Assembly: GCA_035041965.1 (NCBI GenBank)
Contig: JAPYMA010002209.1
Span: 61,597 to 125,596, forward strand
DNA from: Anisakis pegreffii
Lineage: Eukaryota > Nematoda > Chromadorea > Rhabditida > Anisakidae
DNA: 64,000 nt
Direction: 5' to 3'
The notes beneath the pieces are model-generated. The model searched no databases. It saw only the letters and a program-made list of their open reading frames with translations, and was not told the origin of the DNA. Position 1 is the first letter of the stretch; every line of letters starts with the position of its first letter. Positions 39,501 through 50,755 of this stretch are shown one piece after another. A program made the translations under genes and the position numbers.

Positions 39501-42500
39501 GTCTATGAAATTACGATAGCAAAAAAAAAAGCAAGAATGAGTAGTACTTTTTACTAGCCAGAAAATAGAGCAGAAGAATTAATGACTGAAGGATGATTTC
39601 ACAGAATCGATTTGCTTTCAGACGACGTAATAGTCTTGTGGTTCGAACACAAACGGGTCTTCGAGTTAAGACGGTTATCGGTGAGTTGATTGTTTTGACA
39701 AATTCAACATTTCAATAGCTCTCAGTCATCTCGATCACATTTGTTGTGCATTTATCTCAATTCATATCTCAATTTCATATGCCTTATTGTTGGTGACAGT
39801 TGCGTGCATACTGAAACATTCTAGTTTGAAGCACTCATAATTTAACTTCAAAATGAACCATTCTTTCACACGGATATTTAGCAAAGGAATTCATATCTAT
39901 GTTTGACAGTGAATAAACATGCGAATAAGATTAACAATGTGTGATCTGTGATCTCGATTTTGTATTTGAGTATATCAATTGTATCGCTCTAAGAAATTGT
40001 GACAAGGCGATTTGAACTACGTGCGATAGAAATGTTTCCAGCTTGTAGGCTTCTAGACAATGATTCAAAATTAACTAATTATAAGAGCAATTCACTTCAG
40101 TGATTTGTCCTTGTACTGAGATCTATTCTTCAACGAAGTTGAGAATTTGAGAGTAATATTTTGAAACATTTTGCAGATAAATTGCTCAATTCCAGTGGTC
40201 GCGATCAGCGGAGGGCTTTATTTTCGCTGAAACAAATATTTCAGGTGACTTGATCGCAATCCATGAATAATAATGATTCCAGTAGTAATGCATATGCCAG
40301 TGTTAATAGTAGAACAGTGACATATGCATTGACACAGTGATAAAAGTAATCACGATACTCACAAATTTCAATGCCATTATCGATGTGAATTGTTGAAGAA
40401 AAACAAATTCAGGATGATAAAGATTTGGTGCATGAATTTGTACAAAACGGTGGTCTCAATTGTATGATCAAGTTGGGTCGTATGGCGGATCAGAACCATC
40501 AGAATTATATTTTGCGAGCCTTAGGTCAAGTGATGCTTTACGTTGACGGCATGAACGGTATCATTGCGCATATTGAAACTATTCAATGGCTCTACGAACT
40601 ACTCGATTCTCCGGTGGGTACATTTTAACCTCTCAATTTCGCATTTTCCATAAGAAACGCCTAGAAATTCTTTTCCTATACCGAATTTTTCATATTCTTA
40701 TGGTGAAAGTTAGCAATACGGGTTTCAATTTAAGTTCATGTGTTGTTCATTAATGAGTAGTTCAGTTTTTTTTCATAACCTCAGCGCGATCGTTTCCTTT
40801 TAATGTTATTGATACATTATGATATAGTAACGGTACTAATGTAGGAACAGTTTGCACTAGATTTGTTCGTCCAATTGTTATATTCTCATTGTTTTGAAAT
40901 AACACTGTGCGTCCTTAAGTGCACCAAATGCTGATTGCTAACATCAAAATTTTGTTTTTTTGCGTGGAATTATTTTTTATAAGTTGAAGTTTTGCTTGTT
41001 TGACTATACTCGATCTCATTTCAAATTCATGTAGTCATGCATTTAATATCTGTTAAAATATAAACAAGGCTTGTCTTTGTGTCCAGTTCAAGTGTTTTTT
41101 TTTAAATCGTTCTCAACTCCTCTCTGTGCTTATTTTTGTTCCATTTCGGCGAGCTTTTTGGCCTAGAATCGTAATGTTCATGATTGCGTGTGTCCATGTT
41201 GTGAAGGCAAGGCCAAGTTGCAGTTATTCGCCTCAAACGAACGCTCAGAGCTGAGTCCATATCGTGCTGAATGGGTAAGGAGCATTTGTGAGAGAACAAA
41301 AAAAAGAGTGGAATTTTGTGATTTTTAACCCGGAAATTTCGCTCTTCATTTACCACTAGTTTCTGATTTTTTTCCTCGTCCCATTGTTCTGCAGCACAAT
41401 CGATTTGTTCTGCAGGAGCGCACCTATTCTTCTCCCATTTGATTCTGTGTTTTCTCACTTATACAAACATTCACATGATACTTACGGGTGGTGTGCACGT
41501 GGAAGTATTTGAGAAATCGTATGATTCCATAAAATGACATGAAACAGAATGAATATTTACGATAGTTTCATGCATTTTTAAGGAAGAAATTATGACGGAT
41601 ATGACGTTTCGTTGCTGAGTATGATAATTGTGCATGTGAATGCCTTTAACTATGGATGTTTTTTGAATCTGAAAAAAATTTTTGTTTGATGTTTTGTTGG
41701 ATCGTAGCTATTATGATTTGATTATGCATGATGTATTTTTTGTTTGTTTGTTTGTGTTGTCCACATATTTCTGTGTTATCCACATAACATATTCCACATT
41801 CCAAATACGAAACATGCAGTTCGTTCCATAAATCCCAAAGGTGCTCTAATCATACGACAAGACAACACCCTTACTCGTTTGATTCAATCTCCTCTTAGCC
41901 GTTTTTTTTTCATTTGTCAAAAAAATTCAACGATATACGATGTCAGACTCGTCCAAAGCGATTATTCATGGCGATTCATTAGAAGAATATATCTTCTAAA
42001 AATTGAGCGCAGATATTTTGCACTGTATTCCCTTTGTAATGAAATATTCAAGCAAAGAAACGCATGTCCTCTGAGAATGTATTGTATTGTGTCTCTATAT
42101 CTCTTCGACAAATTTTTATGCGGAAAACTGATTTGAGTGATTCAAAATTTCAGTTTCGCTTAGTTGTGAAGACCGCATTGAAGTTGTTATTGGTATTCAT
42201 TGAGTATACGGATCATAATGCCTTACTCTTGATGACGGCAGTCACGAATGTTGATAAAGCTAACGGTAGGTTGTTATCCTTTAATCAGTTATCGTTCATG
42301 ACTGATATGAATGTCGATGATTGGAATGCTTTTCAGTAGGGACTTATGGGGGTGGGGGATGTTTGACGATTAATGCGGAAATATTCTAATCTAAAGATTT
42401 GACGCAATATTGCAATTGAAAAGTGCAAATTTTGTGATTGTTTTCGTTCATTTTGAGAAAATCGCCCTCCTGAAATAAATGAAACTGTACCATCGTGCAA

Positions 42501-45500
42501 TATTCTTATTAAAAAAGCTATCATTTGCGAAGAAAAGTCCGAATTTTTGTGCAGGTCGACCCGATTGGTTCGGTCTAATGAAGGTACTGAATGAGAAGGA
42601 TAGCAATGATGTGGAAATGTTAACGTACGGCATGACTGTTATCAACAAAACGCTGAATGGAGTATCAGATCAGGTTAATTTTGTACGTATTTTTAAAGTT
42701 GCGTCTAAACTACATTAATTCATACACACCATTCGCAACATCTATTAATGAATTAATAATAAATATTAAATAAAATGGAAAATAAAACACCTTCGGAACG
42801 TCAAAACTTCTGGAACACTTCCACTTGAACGTGCGATTATATATGAAATCCATTTGATGATAGTGTTATAGCGGTGCTTATTCAGTTGCGAGTATTATAT
42901 ATGGCTAATTGAAGTTCTGTTTCAAGGACACTTATTATGACATAGTTGATGCATTGGAATCGCAAGGGTTGGAAGATGCCATGAAGCATATGGTACGTCT
43001 GGGACATAAGGAATTGGTTGATCAGTGCAAACTGTACGAAAAGGTTTTGAAACAAGAGGATGAATACGAGAGTAATGAAGAGTCAAATATTGTGAAAATG
43101 AGGCAAGTTTGCGAAATGACTCTAATTTTCCTGTTAGTTTATATGCCGAACAGAATAACCTGGAACATTTATTCAGGAATCAGACGAATAGCCCTCAGAT
43201 ATTGTCGAACGATCGACGTGCCGTTATGAGACGGCGGCATCAAGAGTCGCTGGCAAGGCAGCAAGAGCATCAAAACTTCCACAAGATTAATGCCATCAAT
43301 AATAATATTAACAGCAGCATTGATAAAAATGATAAGTGAGCGACGAACAATTTATTGAATGACTCCAACTGAAAAAAGTACAACTTTAGACTGTGTGGAC
43401 CCAAAAAACGGATACTCATCCGTTTATTATTGTATTATCGTAGAGATACGCTTGTAATTTTCCATTTTGCTGTGCGATTCTTGATTATAATCGATGTTCA
43501 ATTGAAGACCTCTAACGAACGGTGTTCCGGAACCAAACAAAATCATTCCACCGTGGAGGCGTAAAATGTCCGAAGAGCCGCCGAATATTGAGGTGGAGAA
43601 GAAAAATGATGCGAATAACAATGTGGTGAGCTTTGATTTGTTGAGATTTTGACATTATCCGATTATTTCATTGTTTGAAATTGCTGTCCAAAACATTCGT
43701 CATAATTGTCATCAGTGCTAGAGCCTTTATTTTTCCATTGGAATTTCCGAGTTAAAATAATTTTATTTATGGACTTTTCTGTCCTTATACTATCTATTTC
43801 GATTCGTTTTCAGCCATCTCAACCGGCAAAAGAAGTCGAATCTCACAGTGTTGCTCCACAACCAGCCCAGGTTGTGAACAAACCTAAACCTCTCAACTTA
43901 GTAAACGGTAATAAGGAAGAAGAGAATAACGAAAATGTGGAGCCAGAAAAACGGGTCGGTATATTATCATCACACGTTTCGATTACCTCTGGCTAAATAA
44001 TTCTAACAGATCCGTATGATTTCCCGCATAATCCTTCTAAAATTCTCTGTGAAATCGCTGATATCCTCTTATCGTATCCTCACTTGAATGGATTAAATAC
44101 AAAATTTTTTGACAAGCGAAAAGTCTTTTTTGCAGGTTCGTGCTCCTCCGCCGGCATTTCCAGCAATATTCTCGCCGACTGATAACAAGAAAATCGAATT
44201 TCCCGAGCCGAAGAAAGAGAAGCCGAAGGAACCCGAGCCAAAGCCAGCTACACCTGAACCAGCCAAACCGGCTCCTCCAAAAGCGAAGGTTCCGCAATAT
44301 TTTACGCAGTGTTTTCACTCTGAACTATTGTTATTGATGTAATCACGATGAGCATTTATTCATATTGTTTTTATTCATATTTTAATGGAATCAGTGAAAA
44401 TATTGTCCGTAAGAAAGGAAAAAAATATTCTCAGATAATCGATGATGACGATGACGCGGGTGGTGGTAATGCTTTTGCAGCACAGTTAAGACGTCGTGCC
44501 GCGAAACGAGAGCAAGCAGTTGCCCCTACTTTCGAGCCAAAACTCAGTGAATCGGAAACGCAATGGAAAAAGGTTTAACAGTTGGAGTATTTTCTGCGAT
44601 TCTTTAATTCATCTTTAACTCCAACGATGTATCGATGTCTTTTCGGCGAGAATAACTGAAGGAATTCGAAGAAATTTTATTGTTCACTTTTCCATTTCAG
44701 GCAGCTGAAAATTTCAAATCAAAGCCGTTAATAATCAACGATTTGGACTTCTCTGAATTTCACAACGATGAATTTGAGCAAGATCCGCTTGTAATGGCAC
44801 GATTAGCCGTTATCGCTCAAGAGAAAGGCCTTATACCGGGATCTGGTGGCGGTGCTCCACCACGTCAGTATCTTGATTTTCTATGTTCAGATTTAAAGAG
44901 CTTTGCAATTAATCTCATAGTGGATAATTTGTGCTTGTCCACGCATTATTGAGATATTCGTGTGAAGTTCTTACCAGTCAATAACTAGTCATTCTACATT
45001 CTAAGCAATACTCTAGTTCTTTTAGACATCCATAAAGCATGTTTCTTAGTGAATTCATCGAAATGATTGATTGTATTTGAATAGCATTCCAGTGTAGGTT
45101 CAAATATTTTTTTAATTATCACGAGCGATTTACCATTATCACGAGCGATTCGTACAGTTGACTGTCGTCAATCATGATCATGACTGTTTTCATCAAATTT
45201 TCGACATTTTGATTCAAACTTCTCAATCTCATAATCAGATTAAGTTTGAAAATCAAATTCTTCTAAGTTGTTTTATTTCAGCTCCAAAATTCCCCGGCGG
45301 ACCACCACCAGCTCCACCTCCATTGCCTGGAATCGGCGGTGCTCCTCCTCCTCCGCCATTGCTTGCGCCTAATGCAGGTAATCGAGGACGTGATATTAGT
45401 CCAGGTCGGAACATTCCGTCGAATTGAATTCGTCGTCGTGCACACATCAACCAAAAATCGACGAAATGCTCACTTCTTTTAGTGTTCAGTTTTCAATCAG

Positions 45501-48500
45501 GGAAACAATTGCTCATGCAAACCGTTCTAATTGAAATATTCGGTTTCAATTCATTCACAGTTCTGAAATGCACCTCATTTAGGTACGTCCAAAACGAGTA
45601 CACTGAAATTGCACTGGAAACCGGCGCAAGCGGAACCGCCTCCAGTACCCGCACTGAAAAACAAAGGATCATTTTGGCATAAACTCGACTTACCGCCAAT
45701 TGATACCAACAAATTAGCGCAACTGTTCGAGCAACGAACCAAAGACATAGCACCGAAGGTCAGTCAGCACTCCACAAGCATCATTCTTAATCAGAAACCT
45801 CCATTTCCGTCGAAATTTTCAAATTACTCTCACATCAGTTCGCGAACTTTCTGTTGCTTTCAGACTGTTGCTTACTACTTACTTTCCAACAACTCCAATT
45901 TTCCGATCCCAATCCAATGAAATCGCAATAATCATCTCAAAAACAATTTTCTGTTCCATATGCTTGAGCTGCATAAAAAATTCATTCCACAACACTTTCC
46001 GCTTCGAAAATTTCTTTGTTAGCTTCGCATACAATACACCTGTACTATTTGATCTTTTTAGACACTCGGTAAACCAGCGGTAAGCTCTTGTGATCATCGT
46101 TTCATTCGACTAGTCGTCATCATTTGCAAATTATCACCATTGATTGACTGATATTGTAGTGTTTGTTTGTAGTGTACGTGTGTGTGTGTGCATATGTTTG
46201 ATGGTGTGATTTTACAGTGTTTATATCACAATCAGGGCATGTTCTTACCGATTTCATCCAGAGAAATTCTTTCTTGATCACTCACATCTGATCCGTTTGT
46301 GATTGAGACACCCATTTTCCAATGGAATGAATTTCCTCTCGAACTGTCATTCCTGTTCAGAAAGAATGATCCGAGAGGCATGAGAAGTTGTTGAAAAACG
46401 CACTTCTCGACCGGATATGAAAAAAATTGGTTCTGATATTTTGAAAACAATAAGAATGGAACAGGGGAAAGTTTTGAATTTTAATTATTTGTCGTCGAAA
46501 ATGAAAAATTTTTTGGAGTTTCTTATCATGCCATTTGTTGACGAATTGGTGTTAGTTTCTCGGAATTCGAATACTTTAAAATTATTGCGCACGATCAAAG
46601 CACCACTCACTTATCATCCACATACCAAACGATTACAGCACAAATCACAGCATGATAAACCAAAATTTCCCCATCACAGTCGTTATCACTGAATGAAATG
46701 GAGACATTCCATACTTTATTCACACTTTCCCTCGAATAGTCAACACTTGTTTATGCATGAAATCTCCGCTGTTCAATGTTCAAAAATGGAATGGATCTAT
46801 GAAAATAACGTTAATGATTACTCTGAAGTAGTTATTATGGTTACTATTCCACTTGTGAAGATTATGTCTCGGAGAGAATTCCCATGTTCACGTAGCGATT
46901 GCTCTCACTCATTGGAATTTAAGTTCTCAGACAAACAATTTCATTCAAACTTCAGAAAACCAACGGTGAACACAAGCCACAGGTTCTGCAAGTTCTTTCG
47001 TTGAAACGCTCACAAGCCATCAATATTGGTCTCACGAAGTTGCCACCAATCAACGTTATCCCTACTGCGATTATGGTCAGTCCATCTGAATTGTATATCC
47101 ACCAAAATTTGGACAAGAAATAATCAAGCGACATTCAAAGTCGTCAGCAAACTCAATAGATATGATAAACGCAATTTTTGTTCGAAGACTATTGCAATAT
47201 TGATATTCTAAACTGCCAAATTATTCAGCAGTAAACACTAGAAGAATCTCCGTTAGCCGCACAAAAATTTATCCTGAAAATGAAACTTTCCATGCGAAAT
47301 TGATTTCGTTTGATTCGGCGTTTTCAGAAATTCGATTCACTCGTACTGAATAAAGAGGGAATCGAAAAGATTCTCGCAACAATGATGCCAAGCCCAGCGG
47401 AAATTGAGGCCATCGAAATTAAATCTGCCGAACATCCCGATATGCCACTGGGACAAGCCGAACAATTCATGTTGAAGCTATCACAAATACCGTGTCTTTT
47501 GGAACGACTTCGATTGTGGTCATTCACTCTCGATTATAAAAACTGTGAAAAGGTTATTCGAATACCAACTGTTCTGTTACAAATTTTTCGCATTCACTCT
47601 TTATCTTGCTGTGCTCGAATGAGGCAATCCAATTCGCTTAAGTTAATTCTCAAAAGTAACTCTTAGTCTTCGAAACTCCACGTTCATATATCTTCGGAAT
47701 ATTTGAAAATTCACAAATTCTGGATTTCTCCTAATGAAAATTCAACATCGAAAATTGAATATATCTAATCCAATTTATTTACGTGAGAACATACAAATGA
47801 ATCTTCACGTCTAAATCTAATCTTAATCAGTCATTAATTGCACTAGCAGTTTAACATCAATTGCATGATATAGGATATCGCCGAACCATTGATGGATTTG
47901 CAATTGGCCATGAAAGAAATTGAAGACTCGAAAACGTTCAGAACCGCGATGGGAATATTGTTAACGATCGGAAACACCCTCAATGGCACTGATGTAAGCC
48001 ATGGAAACTTCAGAGATCACTTCATTTCAGATGATAACTAAAAACACACTCTTGAACTGTCATCAGTCAAAATCCGCTGCGTTCTTCATTATAACTTCTA
48101 GAATAACTTCACATCCATCGTATATTCCAGGATATTTGCAAGAAATGTATTTCAACTTGACCAAGAAATTATAGAAACAAATATAAATTTAAAAATTAAC
48201 GTCAATGAAGCGATATTCATCTGAAATCCTTTCAATATATCTGTTATGTACCTAATACCTAGTGAATACCTTTTCCCAAAGCTGTCTTTCAATTCAGATA
48301 AAAGGATTTCAATTGGATTATCTCACGAAAGCATCGGAAGTGAAAGATCCCGTCTATAAGCACACGTTGACACATCATTTAGCCGAATATATGATTGAAC
48401 AATATCCGGACGGTTCGGATTTATATTCGGAATTTGGTGCTGTTGCAAGAACCGCCAGAGTGAGCGATTTCTTGCTTAGATCTTATAATATTCAACTGAT

Positions 48501-50631
48501 TTGTTACTTTTTCACATATTTTCCATTCTTTTTTCCCTGTCTTGTTGTTGTTTGAAACAATTTTCTCGCATCCAATTCAATTTTTCAGCATCTGATTCAG
48601 ACAATATGGCTTAGCCAATTATTTTTAGTTGTAATCAATTGTCATGTGGATCGTTCTGCTGTTTTTTGTTCAAGTGAATATCTCTTGAATTGTGATTGAA
48701 CCTATCAAGATTTCAGATAGATTACGATGAGTTAGAGACGAATTTGAAGAAAATGGAACAAGATTGTAAATCGTCGTGGGAGTATCTGGCAAAAATCAGT
48801 AAAAATGACAGTTCGTCATCGATGAAACAGAAGATCAACGACTACTTAACGGATGTGGCACAACGAATTCTGCAACTTAAAACAATATTTCGAATCGCAA
48901 TGAATAGGTATATTTGTTTAGCATTAAAATGTGCAGCAAATTATGGAAATTCCTATCCTACACTCTGAGTTGTTACTTCTGTTGTCTTCACACCGCTAAT
49001 ATTTGGACTTCAGAATCGTTTCGCATATTCTTCGACTTTCCTATCATAGCACAATTGATCATATTTCGAATTCTGTTTTCATCACAAAATTCGAAGATAT
49101 TTCAAATATATAATCATAAACATGTAATCGTTGTTGGTTCATACATATCATCTGTGATTAACACTATTTTTCTACTGAAGTTTATCATCAGTGAGTTGAT
49201 AAACAACCATGATGATCATATCGATAGCCTACACTCGCAATTAACCGTTTTGGCTTTCAGGTGGCATGCGTTTCTGTTGTTCTTTGGCTACAGCATCCAA
49301 GAAGTGCCCTCGATCAAGCCAATGCAAGTGTGTAAGATGGTTATTGAGTTTGCGTTGGAGTATCGTACCACTCGCGATAAGATACTTCAACAACGTAAAC
49401 GATTGGCTGATAAGCGAGAACGAAATAAGACTCGAGGTAAAATATGGGCATTGGAAGGACAACAACAGCAAGACGGTAAAGACGTGAATGCGGTCAGTGG
49501 TATGTCAAGAAGACGTGGCCCTGCTGCTGTCCAAATGAACGCTCAACAGGTGCTGAAATTTCTTGTAGAGTTGGGCAGATCAAGTGTTCTCATCTAAAAT
49601 GATCACTTTCAGTTTATTTAGTAAGCATCAGTATGCTCCTTTCTATTCAAATGCATAATTCTGCGTTATCCAGTGAAAAGTTTAGGCAGTTCCGATGAAT
49701 TTGTAAGTAAAAAATGATCCCAGAATGCAAGGAGCATTTATTTTTGTGAGTTTTTTTTGCAGAGACATGAAGAAATGTCTCGTATGCTAACGGGTGGAGA
49801 TGATTCACTGAAGAGAACTCGAGGGCGTCGCACACCAGAACCCTCTCCGGCCGCTATTATCGCTAATCAACGAGAAAGTTGGTTAAGGCGCTTTTGCTTG
49901 AACGTTTCTTCTTTCATCAAAATATTCTCACGAAAATCCCTCTCAAACATTTTCGTTTCATTCGTTCTAAAGCATTGAATGTTGCAATTTTTTCATCATC
50001 TATAAAATTTTTCCATTCGAATTATGGATGAAGTGTTCCTCGAATCTCGTGCAATTTGTTTACATATTGGTTCGTTCAGTTTCTCTCTGTAACTGATATG
50101 TTTCAAAAGTCATCAGTATTAATCAACTGGCTCTGATATATGATATGCGTCAATGTTATCAATTGAATCGACTGCATGCGATTTGAAATTATTAAACTGT
50201 GATTGATTCTCGAAAAAAAAAACGAAATTAAGTGTTACGCTCGGTCGGACTACCAGCGGATGCAACGAACGCAAACATCGAATCACCTGAAGACGCCATT
50301 CTGGATGGTCTAGTGAAGGCAGCAACTGTTCAGAGTGAGCCTCGCGACCATCGACGACGAGCGAGACAATTCAATCGGAAATCATGTTCGCATCACTTCG
50401 TTCATTCATTTCTGTTCCTTTCTAATCAAACGAACATTTTTGAGTAAGACTCTCGTGATCAACTAGCTGCAGTAAAGCTGCTCCCAAGTGGAAATTCATG
50501 ATTTTTGGAAAATTTTTATATTCGTGAAAAAAAATTGTTTTAAATGGAATCCATTGTTTTCAGTACGACGAACACGAACACTGAAACTGGTGGATGATCA
50601 ACCGACTGGAACGACCGTCACAAACGCCTGA
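33538..50631 (+). CDS. fhod-1: FHOD-family formin, 25 exons
   Basis: FHOD formins nucleate, cap and bundle actin filaments in muscle and epithelium. Exons: 33538-33711, 34002-34126, 39622-39680, 40177-40244, 40413-40613, 42154-42265, 42555-42673, 42927-43102, 43138-43335, 43508-43625, 43814-43954, 44136-44288, 44414-44572, 44701-44863, 45282-45377, 45583-45758, 46956-47075, 47328-47552, 47874-47993, 48298-48459, 48717-48907, 49261-49549, 49763-49877, 50233-50385, 50564-50631; 1226 aa in one frame. The FHOD GTPase-binding domain is at residues 1-99 ([13 protein letters not shown]). The FH3/DID follows at about 100-345 ([35 protein letters not shown]). A Pro-rich FH1 is at about 656-687. FH2 is at about 688-1075 ([37 protein letters not shown]). 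The autoinhibitory DAD has [12 protein letters not shown] and the basic NRKSLRRTRT. In mammalian FHOD1, ROCK phosphorylates Ser/Thr in that region, and both are present here. An alternative first exon and a microexon are listed separately. Confidence 0.93.
36346..39125 (+). CDS. fhod-1: Alternative long first exon of the FHOD formin
   Basis: A 2.8-kb open frame (926 codons up to the donor; 951 codons if unspliced) lies in the intron between formin exons 2 and 3. It starts with ATG just after an in-frame stop, with no AG acceptor between them, so it looks like a first exon. A donor at 39126 (GTTAGA) leaves two bases (AA), which join the A of the exon at 39622 in the right frame (K then RRNSLVV). 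The product would be about 2053 aa and lack the GTPase-binding domain. The sequence is Ser/Gln/Pro-rich, mostly low complexity and probably disordered, with an SH3-ligand-like PPKPAR. No known domain is recognised. A weak acceptor at 36379-36380 (TTTTCGAG) would also fit as an internal exon after exon 2, in phase. Confidence 0.7.
43103..43137 (+). other. 35-nt GC-AG intron in the formin
   Basis: The frame before ([24 protein letters not shown]) and after ([15 protein letters not shown]) differ by one. The only join that restores the reading frame uses AG|GCAAGT and ends at CTGTTAG. GCAAGT after AG is the classic GC-donor consensus. A 1-nt assembly error in a continuous exon would also explain it. 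Confidence 0.55.
46062..46079 (+). CDS. fhod-1: Candidate 18-nt microexon in FH2
   Basis: Inside the 1.2-kb intron between exons ending RTKDIAPK and starting KTNGEHK, the block ACACTCGGTAAACCAGCG is flanked by a strong acceptor (CTTTTTAG) and donor (GTAAGC). It keeps phase 0 on both sides and would insert TLGKPA just before the conserved AINIGL region of FH2. It is probably a cassette exon. Confidence 0.5.
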
Positions 50632-50749
50632 GATATGGTGATGATGAAAAGTATGGGTCGCTGATGAGCTGAGCTCACTTTAAGCAAACAATGAAAAGTG
50701 TTTTATCGTTCAGATTTTCATTGTCCCATTTGTTTCGTTTGCACAACAC

Positions 50750-50755
50750 AATAAA
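50750..50755 (+). terminator. Poly(A) signal AATAAA of the formin
   Basis: AATAAA lies 119 nt after the formin stop codon, the first such hexamer downstream. Confidence 0.6.

Noticed and set aside
41102..41458. 118-codon antisense frame in a formin intron
   Set aside because: It opposes the host gene, has no family likeness, and its charged composition reflects translation of the complement of a T-rich intron.
48914..49260. Open frame running through the intron before the formin exon at 49261
   Set aside because: It is in the same frame as the exon by chance. The TTTCAG acceptor at 49255-49260 and FH2 alignment (MNR joined to [10 protein letters not shown]) show the intron is removed.
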